Of a DNA stretch of 64,000 bases, positions 54,301-63,982 are shown piece by piece. The position numbers were made by a program, and so were the translations under genes. The notes below the pieces were generated by a model that was given only the letters and a program-made list of their open reading frames with translations, did no database searches and was not told the DNA's origin. The DNA comes from Niallia endozanthoxylica (GTDB lineage: Bacteria; Bacillota; Bacilli; Bacillales; Cytobacillaceae), in NCBI RefSeq assembly GCF_008710145.1, contig NZ_VYKL01000015.1:620001-684000 (forward strand), given 5' to 3'. Each line of letters begins with the position of its first letter. Position 1 is the first letter of the stretch.

Positions 54301-55422
54301 TCAATACAAATGTATTATTTCTTTATTCTTCATATCAATTAGCTTTTCAAAAAAATAGCCATATAAACATAGATTTCCTTCTTGATTACAGCTTATCGGT
54401 TCATTATTTAATCCATCGATTATTACTGTATTCGTTTCACTCCCCATTTTATATTGAATGAGCTGAAAATCCTCATTATAGGAGTCCACTGTCCCACTTT
54501 TTAATGGTTTAAAGGAAATAAATGTTTCTTTCTCCTCGTTATAATCATAATACGGAATTAGCCAATCGGTAAAACTTGCTAATTTCGGCATGGTAATGGA
54601 GCCCGCAAACTTTACCTTTTGATTATAAAAGCTGTAAATTACATCATTTAGATTTTCTTTATCAGCAGTAATGGTAAGAAAGAAATGATGAAAGGAATCT
54701 AGTTGAAAAACATCCGAAAGCAGCCTAATTTCTTTTCCATTTGATAAGTCTTTCATGACAACATCTGCAAATCCTGATTGATCTTCCAAATGCGAATTTA
54801 AATAGATAAGCTTATTCTTTGATATCCAGTAGGAAAAAGGATTTACCACATCAAGCTCTGTCATTTGCTGCATTTTAATTGATAAAATAAACGTAGTTTC
54901 CTGCCAATCATCTGTAAAACTCGAAATTAGAACCTTGTCCTCATCATAAGGATTCCATACGACAGCTGCATCAAAGGCATTCTCCAATACTTCTGAAAAC
55001 ACAATTTTTCCTTTATTGGTGATGACCGTAATCTTGCTGGGAGATGCTTCCGAAGTGGAACGAATTAATAAATAATTTCCTGAATGGCTAATATGAATAG
55101 AGTCAATCATAGACTCCACTTTTAATAATAACGTACTGGTCCCCGTTTTCAAATGATAGGCATAGATATTGGAACTATTCTGCAACATTGTCGAATATAC
55201 AAGAGTTTGGTTATCTAACCAGCCATAAACCTTACCAAAATTCCCTTCTTCTATTACAAGAGGGAGAAACTCCTCAATATCATAAATCGATAACAGAGAT
55301 TTCCCAACTTCCGACTCCTGTTTTTCCTTAACAGCCTTCGAACTAGAATCGCCTTTTTCACATCCAATTACCAAGAGTGCGGAAACCAATATTAGACACA
55401 AAAAAAAAGCCTTCCTTTTCAA
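54301..55422 (-). CDS. yqgU: YqgU-like lipoprotein, beta-propeller fold
   Basis: 373-aa secreted lipoprotein. The signal is MKRKAFFLCLILVSALLVIGC with lipobox VIGC; the mature part contains repeated segments resembling propeller blades (SIYDIEEFLPLVIEEGNFG, IYAYHLKTGTSTLL, KITVITNKGKIVF). B. subtilis YqgU is also a predicted lipoprotein of unknown function. TTG at 55422 fits the site better than the GTG at 55434, which lies within GGCGGGTGTGG; the choice is not certain. Confidence 0.83.
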   Translation of the reverse strand: MKRKAFFLCLILVSALLVIGCEKGDSSSKAVKEKQESEVGKSLLSIYDIEEFLPLVIEEGNFGKVYGWLDNQTLVYSTMLQNSSNIYAYHLKTGTSTLLLKVESMIDSIHISHSGNYLLIRSTSEASPSKITVITNKGKIVFSEVLENAFDAAVVWNPYDEDKVLISSFTDDWQETTFILSIKMQQMTELDVVNPFSYWISKNKLIYLNSHLEDQSGFADVVMKDLSNGKEIRLLSDVFQLDSFHHFFLTITADKENLNDVIYSFYNQKVKFAGSITMPKLASFTDWLIPYYDYNEEKETFISFKPLKSGTVDSYNEDFQLIQYKMGSETNTVIIDGLNNEPISCNQEGNLCLYGYFFEKLIDMKNKEIIHLY

Positions 55423-55541
55423 TATTTTTTCCACACCCGCCTTTACTCAATCGCTTAGATGTAATAATACCCCCATATCTTTGCAGCCAGAAAGAACTAA
55501 AAAATACGGAGGTATTTCCATCAATCTAATCATTCATCCTA

Positions 55542-56729
55542 TTAAATATACAGGCTTGAAAGAAAAATTCCAAGTACCTCCTCGTAAATTTCATTGAATT
55601 GTGTCAATGGCAACGGATTAACCCCATATCCCAATTCAACGGTGAACCCTGGCTTTCGAAATTCCTGAATAAACCAATCTTTATAGCCAGCATGACTGTC
55701 AATCGATCGCACGGCCTCATAACCGCTAACCCTCTCAAACTCAGCTGCCAGTATACTTGACTCAGGAGGTTCCAGTCCTTCATATCCCCAATAAAATTCC
55801 TTCCCCTGTGTATGGAAAGCAAGCAGACGGTCAAATGGATTATTTCTTGCTAAAGCAGCCATCACTCTTGCTTCTGGCTCTGTCAGCGGTGCATCACCAG
55901 GGTAATCTCTTGGTGCCGGCGCTTTTGGTTCCTTTCTCTCCTTTTCAATTTCCCAATTTGCCGGGAATTGATTATTTAAATCAACCCCTCTTATATTCGC
56001 TTTCCAATCTCTAAAATCAGTACTGCCTTTGTTCATCGCAATTAATTCTTCCCTTAATGCAGGCGGCGGTCCATTTAGAACTAAATCTACTCCATCAGGA
56101 TTAACCATCGGTACAATTGACAAATCAACTGACTGATACAAAGGATTGGTGACTAGTCCTCTAATAGGCTGGCTATTTGTCAGGGACAATAAAAATGTAT
56201 TTAATAATGCCATTAGGATTGGTGTTGTTATCCATTCATTCGCATGAAAGGAACCGTTAAAGTGGACCCTTTTCGTTCCCTTACCAAGCCTGATTTCTTG
56301 AATAGGCTTTCCTTCCACACTCCTTCCGATTGTTCGAACTTGAATGAAAGGAAATTGGTTTTTTAATGTTTGAATATCTCTCGCTAATAGGGCAGAATTA
56401 TATGTTACATCCCGTCTCATAAAAGGCGCAATCGCACGAGCAGGAAGATAGATGGTTTGACCAATTTGCAGACTGCTTGGATTTATATTCTGGTTTAAAA
56501 GCATTAGTGCATCTATTGAGATGTTTCGCGCTGTTGCGAGTCTCCAAAAGGAGTCTCCTCTTTTCACCGTATAGGCTTGGCTTGTAAATCCAGGTATTTG
56601 AATTTCCTGCCCAATCTGTAAATAGGAACCATTAAGACCGGGGTTTGAATCAATAATTAATGGCAACGGAATCATAAATAAGCGACTATAGTACCATAAT
56701 GTATCACCAGACCGAATATTGACCTTCAC
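55542..56729 (-). CDS. yqgT: LysM-M14 peptidase YqgT (gamma-D-glutamyl-diamino acid endopeptidase I-like)
   Basis: 395-aa cell-wall peptidase. Two LysM repeats (about 2-46 SGDTLWYYSRLFMIPLPLI and 50-95 VKRGDSFWRLATARNIS) precede an M14 zinc carboxypeptidase domain (about 105-390). Zinc ligands HANEW (His, Glu) and AFHTQG (His) and catalytic Glu in FTVELGYGVNP are present. It is related to endopeptidase I of sporulating Bacillus sphaericus, which cleaves gamma-D-Glu-diaminopimelate bonds. Start at GTG 56729 (site GGAGG 7 bases away); TTG 56732 is equally possible. Confidence 0.9.
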   Translation of the reverse strand: MKVNIRSGDTLWYYSRLFMIPLPLIIDSNPGLNGSYLQIGQEIQIPGFTSQAYTVKRGDSFWRLATARNISIDALMLLNQNINPSSLQIGQTIYLPARAIAPFMRRDVTYNSALLARDIQTLKNQFPFIQVRTIGRSVEGKPIQEIRLGKGTKRVHFNGSFHANEWITTPILMALLNTFLLSLTNSQPIRGLVTNPLYQSVDLSIVPMVNPDGVDLVLNGPPPALREELIAMNKGSTDFRDWKANIRGVDLNNQFPANWEIEKERKEPKAPAPRDYPGDAPLTEPEARVMAALARNNPFDRLLAFHTQGKEFYWGYEGLEPPESSILAAEFERVSGYEAVRSIDSHAGYKDWFIQEFRKPGFTVELGYGVNPLPLTQFNEIYEEVLGIFLSSLYI

Positions 56730-56806
56730 CAATTTTCCTCCTTTCCATCACATCATACATATGTTGCTGCAATAGAATTATGACAACCATCATGCGACTC
56801 ACACAC

Positions 56807-57018
56807 ATAAAGTGGAACTTCCATCAGTGGGGGTTTTCTTCATCCCCCACTGATGGTTAGTCACGCAGAGCCTGATTGGATTTTCTAAGGGCTGAAGCCC
56901 AAAGAAAATCCTTATCTCACCAATCGGACCTTTTCGGCAGTTGATCCCCACCTATCTTCTTTTCTATACTCAGAACTTTGAGGTGGGGGTCTTACTGCCC
57001 GTTAAGAGTGGGATAAAA
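56807..57018. repeat. Structured repeat, family B, copy 2 (IS200/IS605-like MITE candidate)
   Basis: About 212 bp filling the yqgS-yqgT gap. Left hairpin CCATCAGTGGGGG/CCCCCACTGATGG is perfect; right hairpin CCCCACCT/AGGTGGGG is extended by GGCAGT/ACTGCC; the middle has GATTGG/CCAATC around GGATTTTCT-GGGCT/AGCCC-AGAAAATCC. Ends match the copy at 11953 but the middle does not. No ORF. Confidence 0.72.
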
Positions 57019-57048
57019 AAAGACTTGCTCATTTTGCAGCAAGTCAGT
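57016..57048 (-). terminator. Terminator of yqgS
   Basis: GACTTGCT, GCAAAATG loop, AGCAAGTC and TTTTTTT on the minus strand, 9 bp after the yqgS stop. The right end of repeat B2 abuts its T-tract. Confidence 0.88.
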
Positions 57049-57056
57049 CATAATCC

Positions 57057-58916
57057 TTATTTATTATTTCTGCCATAGAATCTTAACAAATCGCCATAAA
57101 TAATACGATCAGAGTATTCAAGTTCATTTTTAGCTTTTTCTGCATATAGCTCACAAGCATTTTCCTCTAGAGCAGGTTCACCAGTATTTTTATCAAAACA
57201 AATTTCTCGGGTATATACATAATCCTTTGTAATAAAACTTCCATCACGGAGTACAGCGAAATCCGTTGTATCTTCTGAAAATAAATCTCTGCCAAATTCT
57301 ATATCCTGTTTTGTATCCACACCTAGCAAATGAAGGAGCGTTGGTTTAATATCAATCTGGGCAGAAACGGTTGAAATGGTTTTTCCTTTTTGTCCCGGAA
57401 TATGAACAATAAACGGAACCCTTTGAAGCTGTGTACTTACAAATGGGGTCACCTCTTCACCAAGGTACTCACCCATTGCTTTATTATGATTTTCAGAAAT
57501 TCCATAATGGTCCCCGTAAAGAATGATAATGGAATCCTCATATATCCCTTCATCCTTAAGGCTTTGAATAAAATACTTTAATGCCTCATCTTGATAACGA
57601 ACCGTCGTAAAATATTGATTGAGTGTTTTACTGCTGGATGTATACGGTTCTATTAATATATCTTCTGCACCCAATTCAAAAGGAAAATGGTTAGTTAAGG
57701 TGATAAACTTTGCGTAAAACGGTTCAGGCATGCCCTTTAAATGCTGAATGGATTGCTGGAAGAAATCATCATCCTTTAGCCCCCAGCCAATAGAATTTTC
57801 ATCTGTTACTTCATAATCGCTTAAAGAATAAAAACGCTGGTAGCCAAGAGATTCATACATAATATCCCGATTCCAAAAGCTCTTATTATTAGCATGTAAG
57901 GATGCTGTAAAATATCCTCTCTCACGCAAAACCTCTGGTGTTGCATGATACTCATTACCGGAATGAGTAAAAAAAACAGCTCCTCGACTTAATGGATAAA
58001 GTGAATTTTCCACAATAAACTCAGAGTCGGAGGTCTTGCCTTGTCCTGTTTGATGATAGAAATTGTTAAAGTAATAACTTTCTTGGATAAATTGATTTAA
58101 AAATGGAGTAATAACCTCTCCATTCACTGTTTGATTGAGAACAAAACTCTGCGTTGACTCTAGTGAAATGAGAATGACATTTTTTCCTTTGGCTATGCCA
58201 AACATCTCATCATTCAATTTGTTATAATTCGCATTACGGTAGTTCTCAATATCCACAAGTTCCCCGCCGTCTGCTAAAGCTCGTTGTGCAGATGATTTTG
58301 ACTGCAAAAACACATCATAGATATGATAATTATAGGTACCAATATTACGAATAAGCATCTCTCTGTCAAAGGTTCTTGTCAACAGCTCCGGCCGCTCTGT
58401 CTCAGCCCAGCCAAGATTAAAAAAAGCAATAGATAAAGTAACAAGTAGATATGCTTTTCTCTCTGCTCTTGTATATTGACGAAAAGAGACCATCTTAGGT
58501 TTTCTTTTCATTAATACAAGCAGCAGGAAAAAATCTGTAAAATACAATAGATCCGTCCAGCTTAGCAATTCACTAACACTGCTCCCCAAATCACTCATAT
58601 TACTCGTTTGAAATAGAACCGGAATGGTTAAAAAGTCATTAAAAAACCGATAAAATACAACATTAGCGAATAAAATGGAGGAGACAAAAAAACTTGAAAG
58701 GATGATATAGCTTTTCTTATTTTTTTCTTTTAAAAACATACTGACCCCAAAAATCAGCATGAGAAAACTTAAAGGATTAATAAACAAAATAAACTCTTGT
58801 CGCCAGTTTTCTATTTTTATATCAAAACTAGTTTTATAGACAATATATGTCTTTAGCCAAAGTAAAACCGTTGCAACCGCAACGAGTGAAATCCTTGACC
58901 GGTTAAACTTTCTCAT
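57057..58916 (-). CDS. yqgS: Lipoteichoic acid synthase family protein YqgS
   Basis: 619-aa LtaS-type enzyme that polymerises glycerol phosphate from phosphatidylglycerol. Five N-terminal membrane segments (within about 1-185) are followed by an extracellular sulfatase-like domain (about 240-560). The catalytic Thr lies in [12 protein letters not shown], with [10 protein letters not shown] and YGDHYGISE metal-site motifs. YqgS is one of four B. subtilis paralogues. The ATG has a good GGGG-type site. Confidence 0.93.
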   Translation of the reverse strand: MRKFNRSRISLVAVATVLLWLKTYIVYKTSFDIKIENWRQEFILFINPLSFLMLIFGVSMFLKEKNKKSYIILSSFFVSSILFANVVFYRFFNDFLTIPVLFQTSNMSDLGSSVSELLSWTDLLYFTDFFLLLVLMKRKPKMVSFRQYTRAERKAYLLVTLSIAFFNLGWAETERPELLTRTFDREMLIRNIGTYNYHIYDVFLQSKSSAQRALADGGELVDIENYRNANYNKLNDEMFGIAKGKNVILISLESTQSFVLNQTVNGEVITPFLNQFIQESYYFNNFYHQTGQGKTSDSEFIVENSLYPLSRGAVFFTHSGNEYHATPEVLRERGYFTASLHANNKSFWNRDIMYESLGYQRFYSLSDYEVTDENSIGWGLKDDDFFQQSIQHLKGMPEPFYAKFITLTNHFPFELGAEDILIEPYTSSSKTLNQYFTTVRYQDEALKYFIQSLKDEGIYEDSIIILYGDHYGISENHNKAMGEYLGEEVTPFVSTQLQRVPFIVHIPGQKGKTISTVSAQIDIKPTLLHLLGVDTKQDIEFGRDLFSEDTTDFAVLRDGSFITKDYVYTREICFDKNTGEPALEENACELYAEKAKNELEYSDRIIYGDLLRFYGRNNK

Positions 58917-59178
58917 TATGTATGTACCCTCCCCTTTATCTTAAAGAGATACCATTTTCTAAAGTCTATAGTATGCAACCCTTTATCCCATATTTACAAT
59001 AATTTAATCTAGTATAAAAAAAAAGGGTATTGACTACTATCTTGTCAAGTCCCTTTATAATAAGACGATTCTGTTATAAAAAAGTTTCACTTTTTACTAA
59101 ATGAGCTATAGATGTTACCGATTAATTCCACTGATTTACTTAACTAGACAGCCTGTATTCTTATCCATGCGGCCAAAC

Positions 59179-59388
59179 CTAATACGATTGTTTTCCTTCC
59201 TTTAACATTTGAATCTCATGCCGCAACAGTAAAACGGCTGACTGGTAATCACGTGTCTCCATTAATTGGGAGCGATATAGTTCATGAACCTCTGATTCCA
59301 TTAATTCAAGATCAGCAATTCGGTCCCCTATATAGATAATTGTTCCAAACTTTTTTAAATATTGTTGTATATCATAAATCGTTTTCAT
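59179..59388 (-). CDS. yqgQ: YqgQ family protein
   Basis: 69-aa helical protein (MKTIYDIQQYLKKFGTIIYI, then GDRIADLELMESEVHEL). B. subtilis YqgQ has the same size and its crystal structure resembles a three-helix nucleic-acid-binding fold; function unknown. The usual neighbour glcK (yqgR) is not found between it and yqgS, only a 260-bp AT-rich gap without a gene. Confidence 0.9.
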   Translation of the reverse strand: MKTIYDIQQYLKKFGTIIYIGDRIADLELMESEVHELYRSQLMETRDYQSAVLLLRHEIQMLKEGKQSY

Positions 59389-59420
59389 AATTATTTCCCC
59401 ATCTTTTTTAATATAGCATC

Positions 59421-59449
59421 AGTATAAAGCAAAATGAACGTCCCCTCAA
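59421..59449 (-). promoter_or_regulatory. Sigma-A promoter of yqgQ
   Basis: Minus strand TTGAGG (59449-59444), 17 bases, TATACT (59426-59421), about 33 bp before the ATG. Confidence 0.55.
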
Positions 59450-59580
59450 GCATGTTCAATCCCGCCAAATTACCTCATCTAATTATCCGATATAGTCATC
59501 TTTCAAGTAATTGCCGAATATATTTGAAGCGGACAACTTGTCTTTAGAATAGGCAAAAAACGGATAAGGAGGCTGGAGCA

Positions 59581-60450
59581 TTGAATAAAATCATCCATCT
59601 TTTTGCCATGATTATTCTTACAATTATCACTTTAAATATTATTAATCATGCTGTAAAAACCGAAGAAAGCTTTACATACTTTCCTCCCGACAAAGATGCG
59701 ACCTTTCACTCAGCTAATACATCCCTTACCTTAACAGGTGAAACGAATAATGGATATGCCATTCTATGGAAAGCTGATTCTATTCTTGATCGCAAAGCCT
59801 ATTTAAGACAGGATATAAGCTTTTTATATGCTAATGGAATCTTAATAGGAACAATGGGAAGAGAATGGAAACAAGAGGCGGACACCATTCAATTGGATAA
59901 AAAAATCTTGCAGCAGGATAGTGCCAATTTTAATGCTATAAGTTTTCATCATGCGGAGCTTCATAGTAACGGAAAGATAACTAGTACACAAAGAATGACT
60001 CATGACGAGCTCTATGTCCTTTTTTCAAAGTATGCTCCGCTAGTCTCCTTCCGTCAGCCAAAGGGAAAGGAAGAAAAGGAGTGGAAGTTCGTAATCGACC
60101 AACTAATCGAAGAACGCTTAAACAATTCTCTTCAAAAAGCCGAAAAATCCTTCAACATAAATAAAGAACAATATACTGTTTTTCCTCTAACAGATATGTA
60201 CCAATTTGAAGATTCGTCACTTCCTGGTTTTAATAAACAAGAAACGAAGAAACTATTAGGACGTTTATGGGAAGGAATGTATAAAAATTATCTTCTTGGG
60301 ATCAAAAAAACAGATGGTACTACTGTAGACCCTATTGGCAGCACCATCCCATTAATATTGATAGCAAATGATCAATCACATCTGTTCGTTATTAGTGAAT
60401 TAAAGAACGGAGAAGCTATGATTCTAAAGCAGCAGATTCCAGCTCATTAA
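59581..60450 (+). CDS. Unknown exported or membrane-anchored protein
   Basis: 289-aa protein that I do not recognise. It starts with an uncleaved-looking hydrophobic segment (NKIIHLFAMIILTIITLNII, residues 2-21) followed by a soluble, charged extracytoplasmic part rich in Lys and Asp/Glu with no enzyme motif that I can identify. The TTG start has AAGGAGG about 8 bases upstream, so it is surely translated. Its last 35 bp overlap the 3' end of gluP on the opposite strand. It stands alone between yqgQ and gluP, in antisense to both neighbours. Confidence 0.8.
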   Translation: MNKIIHLFAMIILTIITLNIINHAVKTEESFTYFPPDKDATFHSANTSLTLTGETNNGYAILWKADSILDRKAYLRQDISFLYANGILIGTMGREWKQEADTIQLDKKILQQDSANFNAISFHHAELHSNGKITSTQRMTHDELYVLFSKYAPLVSFRQPKGKEEKEWKFVIDQLIEERLNNSLQKAEKSFNINKEQYTVFPLTDMYQFEDSSLPGFNKQETKKLLGRLWEGMYKNYLLGIKKTDGTTVDPIGSTIPLILIANDQSHLFVISELKNGEAMILKQQIPAH

Positions 60451-61963
60451 TTTTTTGAATTAATTGATTATAATCCTTATTTCTCGGCTGCAAAGCCAGC
60501 GCTTCCTTAGCATATTCTTTCGCCTGATTATAATTACTTTCATTCAAATAAATGAGCGATAAATTATAAAAGGCCTCGTGATAGTTTGTATCCATGCTAA
60601 TGACTTGGTGTAAATGTTCCTTTGCTTCATCCATCCGATTTGTTTTAATCTCAATATAAGATAATAGAAAAAGGATATTGACTGTACTGGTGTTTGGGTT
60701 TTCATATTCCTGTAAAAAGGCATAGGCCTTATCATATTCTTCTTTTTCCACATACACTTGTACTAAAACCAAAGCAGATTGCTCATCAATCAGCTTTCCT
60801 TTGTTCAAGTAGCTATATTGAAATAGACCAAAAATAAGTGCTGCACTCGCCAAAAATGTTGAAATCTGAACAACCGTTCTTTTTTGTTTCGGTAAATGAA
60901 CCATTGAAGCAGCAAGAAATCCACCCATTAGACCGCCAATATGCCCGGCATTATCTATTCCAGACATAGAAAAACCGAAGGCTAAATTAATGGCTATGAT
61001 GACTAGAATGTTCATTCCCATCGTTCGAAAAAACAACTTAGGATAGGCTGTGCCAAAATACAAAAGGGCGCCGAAGCAGCCAAATATCGCACCACTAGCT
61101 CCTGCAGAGATATTCTGACTAAATAGAAGGCTTGCCAGCGAACCGAAAAAACCAGCAAATAAATAGATGAAAAGGAAACGCCCGTTACCGAACAAACGTT
61201 CAACCATCAATCCAAGGTAATATAAGGCCAACGTATTCATCAAAAGATGCAAAATGCCGATATGTAGAAAAATAGGAGTAAACAGTCGCCACCATTCCCC
61301 CTCCAAAATAAACAAATTTGACTTTGCTCCAAATTGGATTAAGACGGACGGATCAGTGCTCCCACCTGCTGTCTCCATAAGCAAAAACATAATTATTTGA
61401 ACAGCAATAAATAAATAAGTAAATCGTGGTTTCCCGTTTTCAAATAAAGCTTTTTCGGACAAGACCTTTTTTCTTGCAGAAACTAACGCAGCTTGTTTCT
61501 CAGCCTCGATGTCATGTACCTCATATTCTTCCTTCCAAATGATAGGAACGGATCCATTTATCACTTTTTCAATGGCGTTTACTTGATTCTGCCGGTCGCA
61601 AATCAGCGAAGTCATTCTGGTTTTTTCACCTTTTGGATGTAATAATGGCTGACCTATATAATCTTCATAATCATCGACCGGAGGGTATGCCGTAACATAT
61701 ATATTTAAAACATCTAACGACCTTTTATGGAGCTGCTTGCGAATACTTTCACCATTTGCTAAGGTTAGTCGAATATCCCGCTGCATCCAATTGCTCCAGT
61801 CCAAATTATAGAGAAGGATTCGAATAACCTGCGCTTCCTTATTTTCCATTTTCTCAAGCCAGAGCTCTTTTTGACTTTTTGAAAGCTGGATAATTCGATA
61901 TTCATGCTCACTTATGAAGTAATTCGCTAGTCTCCAGAATATAAATTCCTCTTGAAAACTCAA
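60416..61963 (-). CDS. gluP: Rhomboid intramembrane serine protease GluP (YqgP)
   Basis: 515-aa rhomboid protease. A cytoplasmic N-terminal domain (about 1-170) is followed by seven membrane segments with catalytic Ser in AGASGAIFGCFGAL (about residue 290) and His in DNAGHIGGLMGGFLAA, then TPR repeats (about 395-515). In B. subtilis GluP cleaves membrane proteins such as MgtE with FtsH. The TTG at 61963 is chosen (AAGGGGGAAAT site; gives the family start LSFQEEFIFWRLA); an ATG at 62023 has no site. Ends inside the convergent gene. Confidence 0.92.
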   Translation of the reverse strand: MSFQEEFIFWRLANYFISEHEYRIIQLSKSQKELWLEKMENKEAQVIRILLYNLDWSNWMQRDIRLTLANGESIRKQLHKRSLDVLNIYVTAYPPVDDYEDYIGQPLLHPKGEKTRMTSLICDRQNQVNAIEKVINGSVPIIWKEEYEVHDIEAEKQAALVSARKKVLSEKALFENGKPRFTYLFIAVQIIMFLLMETAGGSTDPSVLIQFGAKSNLFILEGEWWRLFTPIFLHIGILHLLMNTLALYYLGLMVERLFGNGRFLFIYLFAGFFGSLASLLFSQNISAGASGAIFGCFGALLYFGTAYPKLFFRTMGMNILVIIAINLAFGFSMSGIDNAGHIGGLMGGFLAASMVHLPKQKRTVVQISTFLASAALIFGLFQYSYLNKGKLIDEQSALVLVQVYVEKEEYDKAYAFLQEYENPNTSTVNILFLLSYIEIKTNRMDEAKEHLHQVISMDTNYHEAFYNLSLIYLNESNYNQAKEYAKEALALQPRNKDYNQLIQKINELESAALES

Positions 61964-62091
61964 ATTTCCCCCTTCTTTCTTTGTTGCCTTTACTAGTTTA
62001 TTTTTACTATAGGTAATTTCCAACCGATTTGTAAAGGATAATGTGGAAATGTGTTAGGATTAAAGCCATAATCTCTTATTTTATTTACATT

Positions 62092-62117
62092 AAAAAAGAC
62101 CCAAAAGGGCCTTAAGT
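62092..62117 (-). terminator. Weak terminator of yqgO
   Basis: GGCCC-TTTT-GGGTC followed by TTTTTT on the minus strand, 14 bp after the yqgO stop; the stem is only 5 bp. Confidence 0.5.
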
Positions 62118-62130
62118 CGAATGAGAATAT

Positions 62131-62325
62131 TTAAATTGGCTTTGGACCCTGCGAAAAGACAGAACCCATCATACGGTTTCTAATCGCAGGAATATTCATG
62201 AGTGACCGAACAAAAAATCTTCGCATCATTGAATTACCAAGAACAGCGTTTATGACACGAAAACGTTTTTGAAATAAATAGTATCCACCCATTCCTATTG
62301 CTAATATTGATAAAACTCTGCCCAT
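62131..62325 (-). CDS. yqgO: Small membrane-associated protein YqgO-like
   Basis: 64-aa protein with one hydrophobic segment (about 3-17, GRVLSILAIGMGGYYLF) and a basic Arg/Met-rich region (FRVINAVLGNSMMRRFFVRSL, in part). Assigned to YqgO from size and position between gluP and yqgN. The ATG at 62325 has GGAGGG 7 bases upstream. Function unknown. Confidence 0.75.
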   Translation of the reverse strand: MGRVLSILAIGMGGYYLFQKRFRVINAVLGNSMMRRFFVRSLMNIPAIRNRMMGSVFSQGPKPI

Positions 62326-62420
62326 AATCATCCCTCCTTCCACTAGTGTGAGATAAAAGGATGGCAATTATCCAATGGTGATTCAGGAAAAAAGAGGTAT
62401 TTTTCATTGGGCTCTCTAGC

Positions 62421-63200
62421 CTAATACACCTCCCATACGAACCTGCTGATAAGTAAAATAAAAAATACAGAGAAAAAATTTACAACATCATTATTTAAGA
62501 TGGAGTAACCTTTTATCAGTCTTGTATTTTGCCCGCAATGGATAATCTTTTCAGTTTTTAACCCGCAATGCGGACATTGATAACCCGCTTGAACAAACGC
62601 TCCAAGTAAAGTATCAATGATATTTCCGCTAAAGCCTAGAATGAAAATAAAAAGGCATTCATCCAACTGCAGACGAAAAAAAGTAAACGCTCCAAAAGCA
62701 ATCAAAAAAGAGCCTGCTGCTGCTGCAAACGTCCCTAACAGACTGACTGCTCCTGAAGTTCCTCGAGCAACCCGTTTGAATGATTTAATATCGACCGGTT
62801 CTCCCTTACTCATTGAACCAATTTCAGATGCCCATGTGTCAGAATTGGAAGCAGCAAGACAAATACAAAATCCAATAATCCAGAAAAAATCATCTGTAAG
62901 GTAATACATCGCACTAGATAGAGCGGCAAGCCCGCCATTTGCGATTACCTGCTGCCAATCCCTCTGGGAGCCTTTTAAAAGCAGTTCTTCCGCTCTTTCT
63001 TTCTTGGCACTCTTTATTTTGGACCATAGACTTGAACTGCAAAAAAATAAACCGAGTATAATGAGTCCTTTTACTCCAAGACCTAAAGCAATCAAAGAAC
63101 CGACCACAAAAGCAGCAGCAGCACCTGAAATGGTTAATAATCTAGAAAAATATCCTGCTATGGCCATTATTAAAATGATGAACACAGTAACGAACATCAT
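62421..63200 (-). CDS. DUF92 family membrane protein
   Basis: 259-aa integral membrane protein of the DUF92 (TIGR00297) family with about six hydrophobic segments. Conserved motifs: FFCSSSLWSKIKSAKKE, NGGLAALSSAMYY, AASNSDTWASEIGSMSKGEP (about 112-131) and GNIIDTLLGAFVQAGYQCPHCGLKTEKI (in part LLGAFVQAGYQCPHCG). Relatives in plants act in phytol/isoprenoid kinase steps; whether this one does so is unknown. Start overlaps the yqgN stop (ATGA). Confidence 0.87.
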   Translation of the reverse strand: MMFVTVFIILIMAIAGYFSRLLTISGAAAAFVVGSLIALGLGVKGLIILGLFFCSSSLWSKIKSAKKERAEELLLKGSQRDWQQVIANGGLAALSSAMYYLTDDFFWIIGFCICLAASNSDTWASEIGSMSKGEPVDIKSFKRVARGTSGAVSLLGTFAAAAGSFLIAFGAFTFFRLQLDECLFIFILGFSGNIIDTLLGAFVQAGYQCPHCGLKTEKIIHCGQNTRLIKGYSILNNDVVNFFSVFFILLISRFVWEVY

Positions 63201-63763
63201 GAAGTAAAAAAGCTCCCTTCATTCGTTATCAGCTTTTCAACCGGCAGATCATGAGGTTCCTTTGGAAGATCATTCACTATTTGTACTTGAAAAGCAAGGG
63301 ATAACGTTTTTCCTTTAAAACTTTCCAAAAAGCGGTCATAATATCCTCCACCAACACCTAATCGATAGCCGTCTTTTGTAAAAGCCAACCCTGGAACGAT
63401 AAGCAATTCAATCTCACTTGGATTCACTCTTTTTGTTTTCTCTGTTATCGGCTCAAGTAAGTTGAAATAAACGGACTCTAACTGATCGAAACGCTCTAAA
63501 ATTCGAAAATCCATCCTTTTTTCTTTTGGCAGACATTTAGGAATCACAATCGTTTTTCCTTCGTTCCATGCTTGACGGATAATTTGGTATGTATCAACTT
63601 CTGGAGGATTGGAAATCGTAATTCCGATTATTTGAGCCGACTTCCATAAAGAATCTTCATAAAGTCTTTGAGCAATCTGATAAGAATAATGTTCATAATG
63701 AGCTTTTGAAATAGCCTGTAATTTCCCTTTCATCTCCTTACGGCATGCGCTCTTTTCAATCAT
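63197..63763 (-). CDS. yqgN: 5-formyltetrahydrofolate cyclo-ligase (YqgN)
   Basis: 188-aa ATP-dependent enzyme that converts 5-formyl-THF to 5,10-methenyl-THF, salvaging folate. Typical motifs: KSACRKEMKGKLQAIS at the N terminus, TIVIPKCLPKEKRMDF and the ATP-binding LGVGGGYYDRFLESFKG (about 137-153). It lies just downstream of rpmG and overlaps the DUF92 gene by 4 bp. Confidence 0.95.
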   Translation of the reverse strand: MIEKSACRKEMKGKLQAISKAHYEHYSYQIAQRLYEDSLWKSAQIIGITISNPPEVDTYQIIRQAWNEGKTIVIPKCLPKEKRMDFRILERFDQLESVYFNLLEPITEKTKRVNPSEIELLIVPGLAFTKDGYRLGVGGGYYDRFLESFKGKTLSLAFQVQIVNDLPKEPHDLPVEKLITNEGSFFTS

Positions 63764-63803
63764 CTATTTCATCCTTCCTCATCTAAAAATAGCATCGATG
63801 AAA

Positions 63804-63834
63804 CACAAAAAAACAGCAGGAAATCCTGCTGCTT
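63804..63834 (-). terminator. Terminator of rpmG
   Basis: GCAGCAGGA-TTT-CCTGCTGTTTTTTT on the minus strand, starting at the rpmG stop; stem of 8-9 bp with a T-tract. Confidence 0.88.
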
Positions 63835-63982
63835 ATTTTGTTTCACGATGTGTAGTTGTACGCTTTTCTCTTGGGCAATATTTTTTCAGCTCAAGACGAT
63901 CTGGATTATTCCGTTTATTCTTTTTTGAAATATAGTTACGGTCTCCACACTCAGTGCAAGCTAACGTAATATTTACACGCAT
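63833..63982 (-). CDS. rpmG: 50S ribosomal protein L33
   Basis: 49-aa ribosomal protein L33. The sequence runs [20 protein letters not shown] to [13 protein letters not shown] CxxC pair (residues 9 and 12) and a Cys in KKYCPREK remain, but the fourth zinc position is Glu (CPRE), so zinc binding may be incomplete. It closely matches B. subtilis RpmGA. Below the usual ORF size cut-off but certain. ATG with GGAGGG-type site at the window edge. Confidence 0.95.
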   Translation of the reverse strand: MRVNITLACTECGDRNYISKKNKRNNPDRLELKKYCPREKRTTTHRETK

